Assembly (NCBI GenBank): GCA_040954595.2
Contig: CM082581.2
Span: 5,766,001 to 5,830,000 of the forward strand
Source of the DNA: Balanoglossus misakiensis
Taxonomy: Eukaryota; Hemichordata
Length of the DNA: 64,000 bases
Reading direction: 5' to 3'
Numbering within the stretch: position 1 is the stretch's first letter; every line of letters starts with the position of its first letter. Of the stretch, positions 51,627-61,689 are shown in pieces. The notes beneath the pieces were generated by a model. The model was not told the DNA's origin, did no database searches, and saw only the letters and a list, made by a program, of their open reading frames with translations. The translations under genes were made by a program, and so were the position numbers.

Positions 51627-51632
51627 TAATTA
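51627..51632. other. Empty-site counterpart of the composite element insertion
   Basis: The uninterrupted text ATGATAATTACTGATTTGG in copy A corresponds to 57533-57540 joined to 61123 onwards in copy B. The TAATTA here is single, while in copy B it flanks the element on both sides. Confidence 0.85.
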
Positions 51633-52512
51633 CTGATTTGGGCCCTATTTCAATTTAGGGCAACTGTCTGCCCTTGTGTTTCGTGTGAATAGCGCCACCC
51701 TCGACGAATATGTCTGTTCCCGCGTAAGTGAAATTGCAAATCGTTATCTGAAAAAGCGCCACCATTGTGACACTACCACTAAAGTACATGTACATGTATA
51801 CAGATTTTTACAGTTTCGGGCGTTATCTTTTTCACTGCGCCCTCTAGAAAAGTTGAATACTTAGTCGCAACGGCCTGTACATTATCAATCAACCAGAGGA
51901 ACGTTTTCACTTGGAGACATTGCACCTATGCAAATTTAAACACTGTTACCATGGAAAATAGCCAATCACAGATATTCAGCAGGTGGCATACGAAAAAAGA
52001 GTGCGCCAACACATCAGCGGTCATTCGAACACTAAATAAGTCACGCCGTATTGACTGTATATAGGCATCATAAGTAAATTAGAGATGACTGTATACCTTT
52101 AATACAACCAACCTTAGTTTTCACATAATAATAGTTCTTATCAGCGCATTAGGCTGAAAGCTTGAACTTTACAAAACAATAATATATATAGTGTAAAATG
52201 ACAAACAGTTAAAAATCGATGAAAAGGAAGGTTATGAGTTGAGTTTTGAAAGGTCCAATTGAAGTATCGGCTTTCCATGATTAGAGACCCGCAACAGAGA
52301 AAGCCCGTTCACCATAAGGCTGCACGAATTCAAAATTATGTTTGACGTCACCTCAAGACCCCAAAACCTATGAAGGGGGTGGTTTACAAAACAAAGCCTT
52401 GTAAAATAAAAAAAACCCGGATAATATCACCCAAGATGAGCTAATTTGTTACGAGAAAATCTTGTTTTTCATACGCATAAGAGCGCTTAAGGCGAAAATT
52501 TAAACACGTTTC

Positions 52513-53023
52513 TTGGCCCATACACGATCTCAAACACATTGTACCAGTTTGATCTCATGTCAAGCTGTGTGGACACTAGAGAATAATTATGGAACTGCAA
52601 TGACAACGGTACAACCACGAATAAAGGCGGGTTCTGCATGAAAGGAAACGAAAGGTTGGGGAACTGGCCATCTGTTTACTGAACCCAATACTTATTTTGT
52701 AAAAAAGATCAATGTGAAAATGGCGATTGGCGTGTGCTTTCACAGCATGCAGTGGTTTTACCGAGAGTTTCATTTGTAAACTGAAACGTACCCAGATGAA
52801 ATACACGGCTGGGGGTGGGGGTGGGCAAACGTTTGGCTCGTGGTGATCTAAATTATTGCAAATGTGACAACATAAATATTTCAAGCTGTTACATTTCTGT
52901 TCAGTATGTTTACACTCTTTGTCAGAATACCAGCTGGTTACAATAAACGCGTCTTCAGTGAAATCAGAAAACAACTGGTTGAACTTTCGGACCTCTTGAA
53001 ATTGTCCAATGTGTTTCTTATTA
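52513..53023. repeat. Duplicated noncoding segment (copy A side)
   Basis: About 510 bp nearly identical to 62728-63238 in the same orientation. Copy A continues from TTATTA into ATGAAGAG, while the other copy continues into a mobile element. Chance open frames on the minus strand are shared by both and show no domain. Confidence 0.9.
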
Positions 53024-54871
53024 ATGAAGAGATCACTTCGTACTTATTGTAACCTTGTAAAAATCTAAAAACGGATAATACCGCCCAAGGGGAACCAATT
53101 TGTTCTGAGAAAAAACATTTTTTTTCTCAAACGCATAAGGCCAATATTTTCACACTTTTGTAATGTAAAGGCAAATAATATTCTCACAATTGACTGGCAA
53201 CATTTTTTTTCAATCGACTGAAGTCAAATGTTCCACCCTGATGGGTAATCTAGTCGGAATCAGTTCTTCTTATAGTAAATATTAGATCGTAAATCGTCCT
53301 TTTCGTTCAGTACTTCACGTACACGGTGAGATATATTAATTTTATTAAATATCGAAAATGCGTTTCTTTTTGCCGTCATTGTCCTGGCCTTCAGCTATTA
53401 GGAGCAATTTACTTTAAACTCAGTCATTACGGGCAAGATTTGACGTTTGACGCCCGCTGTAGTATTCGCGATGTATATGTTACCTTTCAAAATTAGTTTA
53501 AAATTTCAGCGGCAAGCCTTATTATTTCTGAGAACAGAGGTTCAAACGAAACAGACTATTAAACGCTTGTCTTCATGCTGTCTTCATCAAAACTCTGAAA
53601 TCGGCGGGGAAAGGTCGACAAACTTGCAAACAAGACACTATGCAGCCAACTCTGCAGCCGATTGTTGATTGGTTACGCCCGCACTCACCATAACTTCCAT
53701 ATACGGCATAAATTTCACGAAAACGTTTACGCTTCGCGAACAATGGGCAGGTACCAAGCAGATGGGGGAGGGTATTTCTTCATAAATGATACATTCAAAT
53801 AACTAGTAGCCCCAGTTACTATCATTTTTGAGGTTAAATTTTAACGTTATAAACAAGTAAAAGTTGAATACTTCTGCTCAATTTGTATGTCGTTAAGTTT
53901 GAACAAAACTTATCGTGTTGTCAAATCCTTAGAAATCGATTCCCTCCCTTCTCTAGTAATGTGCGGTACTAACATTTCAGTATTTATTGAACATATCTTC
54001 ACTTACTAATCCATTGCCGTGAGAACTTTGACAGAGGCAACAAGTTCCATAAGGACGCGAACACAAAACTGTTCAACGTTCTGAGAAGAGAAAGCAGTAA
54101 ACGTAGAAGATTAATTTTGAAGATTTCAAATGAGCTTAAGGTATGTGATGATTTTCTCCGAAAAGTAGCACCCATGCATATAAATTCTTCGCTAAATTTC
54201 CGTTGAACACGATTGGAAGTTTTTTTTTGAAAATTGCGTGAGAGAGAACACATTTCGTGATAATAGTACCGTGCCCAAATGAATGACGCTTTCTCCCTAT
54301 ATGCTCACTTTCACATCGCAATATAGGGACCACGTACCATTAAAATATGCAGTAAGGAATTGATTTTTATCCGCCATTACCAAATTAGGGATTGTTCAAT
54401 TATGACTGCCGGAATGGAATAGCAAACTCCGGGGGTGGGGGCGTTGCGTCTTAAAATATGACATTTAAAGGTTGAACGTTTATACACATACGTGCATGAA
54501 ACGGAGATGACTCGCTTAATTTTCGCAGCTAAGTTAAATCTACTGCATATTACTTATGGAGTAAGTATTGCTGGTCAATCAATCTTTATAATTTATCACT
54601 GTGATACATAGAGAGAGTGTGATACAGTGTAAACTAATGAGTGAAATATTGCACATTTGTTTACCGAGTACAATTGGAACGATTCAAATTTGGTACATCG
54701 CTTATTTTACTATAATGAGGTTGCGCATTTGCATGTTCTTTGACTCCTGTCCATGTTTTATGCTGTTTGCTGAGATTAGTCATTATGGATTTTTGCATAA
54801 ACTGAAGAGTTGCCATTTACACAGCAAAACTGCCCCTTGTATGAGTAAATTGACTTTTCGCTTTTTTCAGG

Positions 54872-56301
54872 ATGACTAACATCACTGTTGTGCTGCTGCT
54901 GTTCGTGTTTGTTAGAACCTCCACCACGCAAGACACCCGGGCCGGTGCAGACCAGTGCCTCAGTATTTGTCCGGAGTCATGGCCGGATACAAGGCGACCA
55001 GTTGGACCACCAGGCCCCCCAGGGACACCCGGCATTTCCGGTCCAGTTGGAAGACAGGGTAAGACTGATCCCCGAAAAAATGAGTTTCATGTTACAGTGA
55101 GTTCAGGAAAAAAACATTTGGTGCCGAAAACAGCCATGAACTGCTTTCTTATTAGAATTGGGTGTGTTCCTAAATTTACCATTTTTTTTTTCAAAACACC
55201 TTTATTTAGTCAAATGGGTGTCCACACGTAAAAATTCGCCATGGTCATTCGATGGCTTGGACACACTTTGACCATATATAGGCATATATGTTGTACTTCC
55301 CTTAAAACGTGTACCAATGGGAGTTGGTGGTATAATTGTTGAAGCCTCTCTCCCACTTTGTAGGTCAGCCTGGTGTGATTGGTCCCGTTGGTACTCAAGG
55401 GGTCAAAGGTGAACCTGGTGAGAAAGGCGATGTTGCTGTCAATGGAGATAAAGGTATTGTCTTTAACACTTTTGTATTAAGCAGCCGTTAATTGCAATAC
55501 GACCAAATTCTGCTGTTGGATAAGATTACAATTTTAGTCTGAAAAGCATGGTGAGAAATAGGCTGACATCTTTATATATCCTTTTTGTGTAATGGAATAT
55601 ATATTTTTCATTTATTATTAATTATTATGCACTACATGCATTTAGTTAGTTACTGCTTGTTTTTAATACACCATTTTATCAGAATCCAGGATTCAAAAAG
55701 TTTGATGAAGTGTTCTCCCGTCTCTTCACAATGTTTAGGTGAATCTGGGGTTAGAGGTCAAACTGGGCATCCTGGGAAAATTGGTCCACAAGGTCCAAAG
55801 GGTGAGAGCGGTGAAAATGGAACTGATGGTGCTTCAGGTGGACCTGGAGTACCAGGGGTCAAGGGTCAGAAAGGTGAAACTGGCGAAGTGCAACAAGCAA
55901 AGGTGGCATTCACTGTGGGAAGGCATGATGGTTTAGAAGGGACCAGTTCTGAGCAAACTGTCACGTATCGTAATGCCATATTAAACGCAGGTGCAAATAT
56001 CAATCTCGACACAGGTGTGTTTATCTGTGAGGTTCCTGGCATCTATTACTTCTCTTTCACATTCCGTTCATATTCCGGTACAGCAATTGATGTACACCTT
56101 AAACAGAATGGTTTCGGCATGTTTAAAATTTATTCCGGTAGCGATTCAGACTTCACTTTGCAATCTCAGAGTGGTATGTTACACCTGAACCGAGGTGATG
56201 AAGTCAAACTAGTGCTACCTGGTAGTACCAATTACAGATTTTTCTATTGTGGTGGTATTCCTTGTAACATCTTCAGTGGGTTCCTAATCTACGCCGACTA
56301 A
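54872..56301 (+). CDS. Secreted collagen-like C1q-domain protein, copy B (3 exons)
   Basis: Tandem paralogue of the copy A gene, also predicted to be secreted. Exons 54872-55058, 55364-55453 and 55739-56301 give 279 aa. There is a signal peptide at about 1-20, then a neck with C29 and C33, collagen repeats to about residue 144, and a C1q domain to the terminal SGFLIYAD. The intron positions and phases equal those of copy A; exon 2 is 9 bp shorter (one Gly-X-Y triplet). The neck residue equivalent to C35 of copy A is W37. CTTTTTTCAG just before the ATG looks like an acceptor for an untranslated leader exon. Differences from copy A cluster in part of the C1q domain, while the 3' flank is almost unchanged. 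Both copies look intact. Confidence 0.92.
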
Positions 56302-56530
56302 ACACCACAGTAAATTCATGTTATCCGCATATTAGAAAGTTGGGATCGTGTCCAGGTTGGTTATAATAATCGGTAAATTATAATTAAGAAAAAATAATTA
56401 AGTAGTGATTTGTGTGAAAAGAGATGGCGAACACCCTATTTTTATAGGTTTTCGAATAGACTTCGTACGTTGTTTTACTATAGCACACAAGTGAAAGGTT
56501 TGAGGTAGATGACTGCTCGAAAGTTAGAAC

Positions 56531-56693
56531 TCATTACCTGATGACATTCGTCTAGCTACCAGTCTAGACTCTTTTAAGGGGAAACTGAAGACTTACTTGT
56601 TTAAAACAGCCTACAGTGTGTGAACAACCATCGGGCGCCACTGAACAGTTCTCTGGATATTGGCGCCATATAAATGTTTTTGATTGATTGATT
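56531..56693 (+). mobile_element. 5'-truncated non-LTR (CR1/L2-like) retrotransposon tail
   Basis: The conceptual translation LPDDIRLATSLDSFKGKLKT followed by YLF is the typical C-terminus of CR1/L2-type reverse transcriptase proteins. The segment ends in TGATTGATTGATTGA, a microsatellite tail typical of these elements. The corresponding place in copy A (about 50930) lacks it: GTTAGAA runs directly into TATTGTC. It is therefore a dead insertion younger than the C1q duplication. Confidence 0.8.
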
Positions 56694-57636
56694 GAATATT
56701 GTCATTTTCCTGAAGTGACGTATATTGCTTACCAATGAATGATAAAAATAAATAAAGAAAGAAAACAGGGTGTTCCCGTGCTACTTTTTCAGTTAGAGGT
56801 TCTCAAATATTGCGTTAAATGCTGTGTCAGCACTTTTCTCGCACTCCTGATGCTATGGTTTACCTATGGTGAAAATATCTGAAGAGCCTCATCACAAAGT
56901 CAAGCGCAGTGACATAGTGTTTTCTTTATATAATTTAAAAGTACTCCTCTTTTGGAACCTTTTGTGAAAGTTTAAAAAAATGGAAATATTGTAACACTGT
57001 TTTCTCAACATTCTACATGTAAGGCTGTGGAATGTGATAACCATGCACTGCATCTGGGTAGTCATCTACCTTAATTGACTGTCATTTGTTTTCTTCTGAA
57101 ACTCTGTCTCCGAGGCACGTACCACCTTAACAAGTGCATGATCTTTCTTTCTGAATATTGCTTCAGCTGTTACAGTTCTGATGCAAAGATTGATGTGGTC
57201 TACTACCGAAAACGAGGCAGTCTTAAGACTATTGCATCGGAAAGGTTATTGTGTTTCAGTTTACCAATGGATGTAGCTTGTATTAATCTGTAAGTTGCTA
57301 ATCATGCAAATAAAAACACGGAATGAAATTTCAACCGACTTGGCGTTTACTTCACTAGTGTCATGGAGACATCAACCATGTCTCCACTTGCAAATTTTTA
57401 TGATCTAAAAATATTGTACCAGTTCGAACTCGTATCAAATCAAGTCAATATTAATTCCGAAAGATATATCCTCAATGTTGAGGATAAGGTGTGATTTGTA
57501 CTGTTATTTCTATGCTTCAACAGTATTCAAATGATAATTAAAGCTGCAAGCAGCGTTGGCGGGGCACAAGCGGTTCCCATGGTAACCAGCGAATCCCAAA
57601 GCTGTATCTGCTGTGGATACCAAGATATGGGAAAGA

Positions 57637-58337
57637 AGGTCAAAGGTCACCTGAGCACACCCAAATTTGGGCAAAACATTTTGACACCATACTTGTCCAT
57701 GACCAACAAAAACCAAACCTCTAGCCCTATTGGTTAGCCTGGAATTAGATATGTGCATAATAAATGAGGTAACATATAAGACTCCAAAAGGTGTTCAATC
57801 CCTCCAAATGCCAAGGCTCTATCCTGTCTGGATGCCGAGATATAGGAAAGAAGGTCAAAGGTCACCTGAGGTCACCCAAATTTGAGCAAAACATTTTGAC
57901 ACCATACTTGACCAACCATGACCAACAAAAACCAAACCTCTAGCCCTGTTGGTTAGCTTGGAATTAGATATGCGCATAATTAATGAGGTATTGTGTAAGA
58001 CTCTATTATGTGGCTGTAACTGTTCTGGATGCTGAGATATGGGGAAAGTAGGTCAAAGGTCACTCAAAATTTGGGCATAAAATTTTGACCCCATAGTGGG
58101 CCATGTCCAACAAAAACCAGACCTGTAGCCCTATTGGTTAGCCTGGAATTAGATATGCAGAAAAATGATGTATCAGTAATAGGTCAAAGGTCATTGCCAA
58201 AATATTTGTGTCAGGTCCTGGCAGCATAATTAATTGGTACCCATGTCCACAAAATTCATGACTGTGGTGCTTTTACAAGAGGAGGTATGGGGAATATGCA
58301 TATATAATTAGTTGGTTTAAAACTGGGTCAAAGGTCA
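57637..58337 (+). promoter_or_regulatory. Nuclear-receptor DR1 sites, first cluster
   Basis: Perfect AGGTCAAAGGTCA (two half-sites spaced by one base, DR1) at 57637-57649, 57852-57864, 58050-58062 and 58181-58193, and a one-base variant GGGTCAAAGGTCA at 58325-58337. At 57859-57874 the second half-site is followed by CCTG and a further AGGTCA, forming a DR4. DR1 is the classic HNF4/COUP-TF/RXR arrangement and DR4 fits TR- or LXR-type dimers. Binding has not been shown. Confidence 0.6.
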
Positions 58338-59560
58338 TGTGAAATTTGCCCCCCAAAATTGTGACAAGTTCCGGTCATATGATGACTCCACTAAAATAAT
58401 TTCCGTGCTGTCAACATTTTGGCTACAAAACGGAATTTTCACTTTTCAAACCTTTCACTTGTGTGCTATAGTGGCCGCCATAATGATCAACTAATCACAA
58501 TGCGCTTCGCAAACTTGATAGACATGTGTTAGGTGACCACATACCTCAAATCCCGAGACTCAGCAGTTGCCGGTTCTGGAGAAGTAGATTTTTAAAGTTT
58601 TCATGAGTTTTTTTCGAAAATTCAATATGGCGGCCAAAGTCACGTGACCCGCTCGAGATTTTATTGTCAAACTTTGAAGGGCAGAGGACATGTATACTAC
58701 ACACCAAATTTGAACTTGATTGGCCCTGTAGTTTTTGAGAAGAAGTCGTTTAAAGGTTTTCAGGAAATCCAATATGGCCGCCAGGTCACGTGACTAATTA
58801 AACGAGCCGCTGCATGTCTACTCATTGGCCCCTATCACCCTACCAAGTTTTAGCCCCTTAGGTGCTGCGGTTTTCCAGATCTGCCTGATTCCAGGTGATC
58901 ATAGCTTAACTATGGAAAGTATAGACCTATAGCTTGGTCCAAAGGCCATAAAAATATGGGAAAAATATTAGAAAAATCTTCTTCTCAAAATCGACATGGT
59001 CTAGGACCTTCACATTTGGCATAAAGTATCTTGGCCATATGGTGTACAAAGTTTGCGAAAATAATTCAAGTGCTGCCATTCATATTCAAATAAGGGTCAT
59101 TTAAACCCTGCACGTCTACTCATTGGCCCCTATCACCCTACCAAGTTTCAGCCCCCTAGGTGCTGTGGTTTTCCAGATCTACCTGGCCCGAATTTCTCGG
59201 GAGAATAATAATAAAGAAATATAGCTGTGAACAGCAATAAGTGGGTTTCGAGACACTGCTAGTCCTATTGGTTCGCCTGGAGATAGATATGTGCATATTT
59301 AATCAGTCAAGGTGTAGGATGTGGGAAAGTAGGTCATACGGCATGTGAGGTCACCCTAAATATGAGCAGAAAATTTTGACACTATACTGGTCCATGTCCA
59401 ACAAAAACCACACATCTAGCCCTATTGGTTCGCCTGTAATTAGTTATGCACATAGTTAAATAGGTGTCACAGGTGACCCCAATATATTGCTTTTCATTAT
59501 GGTCCAAACCCTCCAAACGCTAACGCTCTACCTGCTCTGGATGCCGAGATATGCGAAAGT

Positions 59561-60254
59561 AGGTCAAAGGTCACCAAAGGTCACCCTAAATTTGGGCAAA
59601 AAGTTTTGACCCCCATACTAGTCCAGGTCCAACAGAAACAAGACCTCTAGCCCTATTGGTTTGTCTGAAATTAGATATGCGCATAATAAATTATGTAAAG
59701 TGTAAGACTCCATTAATAGTTCGATCCATCCAAACACAAATGCTGTACCTGTTCTGGATGCCGAGATATAGGAAAGTAGGTCAAAGGTCACCTGAGGCCA
59801 CCCGAAAGTTGGGCAAACATTTTTGACCCCATACTAGTCCAGGTCCAACAAAAACCAGACCTCTAGCCCTATTGGTTCGCCTAGAATTAGATATGCAAAT
59901 AATTAATGAGGTAAAGTATAAGGCTCCATTAGGAGTTCCATGCCTCCAAATGCCAAGGCAGTATCTGCGCTGGTTGCCGAGATATGGTAAAGTAGGTCAA
60001 AGGTCACCTGAGGTCACCCAAAATTGGGCAAGACATTTTAATCCAATACTGGTCCATGTTCAACAAAAATCAAACCTCTAGCCCTATTGGCTAGCCTGGA
60101 ATTAGGTAAGCACATAATTAATGAGATAAGCAGGTGTCACAGGTGACCCCCAATTTTGTCTTTTCAATTTTAGTCACAACCCTCCAAACGCCAAGTCTGT
60201 ACCTGCTGAGGACGCCGAGTTATAGGAAAGTAGGTCAAAGGTCACCTGAGGTCA
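59561..60254 (+). promoter_or_regulatory. Nuclear-receptor DR1/DR4 sites, second cluster
   Basis: Perfect DR1 sites lie at 59561-59573, 59778-59790, 59994-60006 and 60232-60244, spaced by 216-238 bp with the repeat unit. DR4 overlaps occur at 59568-59583 (spacer CCAA), 60001-60016 and 60239-60254 (spacer CCTG). At 59785-59800 the third half-site is mutated to AGGCCA. All lie on the same strand. Confidence 0.6.
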
Positions 60255-60822
60255 CCCAAAATTTGGGAAAAAATTTTTGATCCCATACTGGTCCATGTCC
60301 CACAAGAACAAAACCTCTAGCCCTATTAGTTAGCCTGGAATTAGGTATGCACATAATTAATGAGTTAAGCAGGTGTTACAGGTGAGGCCAAAATTTTGCC
60401 TTTTATTGTGGTCCCATTCTGCTCACGGGCCAATAGAGAGTCACTGTACAGGACCATTGCACAGTCGACGTGGACATAGCGTCAAAGCTTAACTTTAGAA
60501 AGTATAGGCCCATGGCTGGGTCCAAAAATATGAAAAATAAAAACGTCTTCTTCTCAAAATAGACTTGGCCCACGGCCTTGACATTTGGCATGTAGGACAC
60601 TGACCACATGGTCTGCAAAAATCGCTAAAAGAATTTTGATATCTCCATTCAAATTAGGCCCATTTGAAAACTTTGCCCATATATGGTCATCAGGTCACAT
60701 GACTTATTAAACATTCACAAAGGTACTGCACCAGCTCCCATAGGCTTGCACCACTGAGATCTACCTGAGCAAAAAAACTACGCAAGAAAAAAAAAAAGAT
60801 GAAAAACCCCAGTAATACCAAT

Positions 60823-61122
60823 AGGGCACAAGCCTGCTTGGCTTGTGCCCTAAAAACCCCAGTAATACCAATAGGGCACAAACCAGCTTGGCTTGTGCCC
60901 TAAAAAACTCCAGTAAAACCAATAGGGCACAAGCGCCTGAGGGCGCTTGTGCCCTAAAAAGAAGTAGAAGAAAAACCAGGATAATAATAGGGCACAAGCC
61001 TGTGGGGCTTGTGCCCTAAAAACAACACGATTTCAAGAGGGTTTTGAGACCCCTCTGGTCTCGAAACCCTAAAAATTCCAACAATACCAATAGGGGCACA
61101 AGCCCGATAGGCTTGTGCCCCT
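60823..61122. repeat. Tandem hairpin array, six units
   Basis: Inverted repeats at 60823-60851, 60873-60901, 60924-60955, 60989-61017, 61038-61070 and 61092-61122, with arms of 12-14 bp and loops of 4-5 bp. The first spacers share AAAACCCCAGTAATACCAAT, giving a period near 50 bp. Arm sequences differ between units but remain complementary. It forms the right end of the composite element and resembles, but is not, a CRISPR array. Confidence 0.9.
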
Positions 61123-61290
61123 AATTACTGATTGGGGCCCTATTCCAATTTAGGGCAACTGTCTGCCCTTGTGTTTCGTGCGAATAGCGCCACCCTCGAC
61201 GAATTTGTCTGTTCCCGCGTAAGTGAAATTGCAAATCGTTATCTGAAAAAGCGCCACCATTATGACACTGTCACCAAAGTACATGCAGTC
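61122..61290. repeat. Continuation of the duplicated segment after the insertion
   Basis: Matches 51627-51790 of copy A with only scattered changes (for example GACTGTCACCAAAG here against GACACTACCACTAAAG there). This shows that the sequence on both sides of the 57541-61121 element was once contiguous. Confidence 0.85.
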
Positions 61291-61300
61291 TGGTCGCAGG

Positions 61301-61680
61301 TAGTCTAGAATCTATCCGTTCGTAGTCGCATTCACCCTACTACCGTCTAGGAACGCAGAACCAAAATCTAGTAAGGCCATAAAAATGGTAATTTGAATGT
61401 GAATAGTCTCCAACTGAGCAGTCTGAAGTCAGAGAAGTCAATCACTTACGTTGACCGACTGGCAATGAGGTGATGACGTTGAATGTTAATTATGTTTACA
61501 ATGTAGCTCCGCCCCGAATGATACATAATCATGATCATGTGGTGACGCTTGACGTCAGATTGCTCAGTTGGAGACTATTCACATTCAAATTACCATTTTT
61601 ATGGCCTTACTAGATTTTGGTTCTGCGTTCCTAGACGGTAGTAGGGTGAATGCGACTACGAACGGATAGATTCTAGACTA
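61301..61680. mobile_element. Mutator-like MITE with perfect 120-bp inverted arms
   Basis: The arms 61301-61420 and 61561-61680 are exact reverse complements over all 120 bp, starting TAGTCTAGAATC. The element is 380 bp with a 140-bp centre and no coding capacity. It is flanked by the 9-bp direct repeat GGTCGCAGG at 61292-61300 and 61681-61689. A 9-bp target duplication with long inverted arms is characteristic of Mutator-like elements (MULEs); the class call is inference because no transposase is present. Confidence 0.88.
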
Positions 61681-61689
61681 GGTCGCAGG

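Larger units (their letters stand above)
50324..54871. other. Intergenic part of the duplicated C1q segment
   Basis: No additional gene is supported. The stretch 50324-51790 matches the 3' side of copy B (56302-57540 then 61122-61290), and 52513-53023 is nearly identical to 62728-63238. It therefore carries the pre-insertion versions of sites disrupted downstream of copy B. The interval 53040-54870 appears unique within the window. Confidence 0.6.
57541..61121. mobile_element. Composite nonautonomous mobile element with hairpin ends
   Basis: About 3.6 kb absent from the equivalent position in copy A (51627-51632) and flanked by TAATTA on both sides (57535-57540 and 61122-61127). The left end begins with the hairpin GCTGC-AA-GCAGC and the right end finishes with a hairpin of 12-13 bp arms. 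The interior has degenerate repeats of roughly 200 bp containing AGGTCAAAGGTCA, CAAAACATTTTGAC-type and CTAGCCCTATTGGTTAGCC-type phrases. A second internal head-like hairpin, GCTGTGAACAGC at 59224-59235, after a TAATAATAA run, suggests two related elements joined or nested. No transposase or reverse transcriptase is encoded, so it must be moved by a partner elsewhere. I could not assign a class with certainty. Confidence 0.8.

Noticed and set aside
52576-52974. 132-aa minus frame shared with 62790-63246
   Set aside because: The sharing reflects the segmental duplication of noncoding DNA. The frame breaks differently in the two copies and has no domain.
60690-60997. Leu-rich open frames reading like membrane proteins
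   Set aside because: They translate the tandem hairpin units of a mobile element (repeated ALLVLLGF) and are not conserved proteins.
60823-61122. CRISPR-like array
   Set aside because: This is eukaryotic DNA. The palindromic units vary while the spacers are conserved, the reverse of a CRISPR array, and there are no cas genes.
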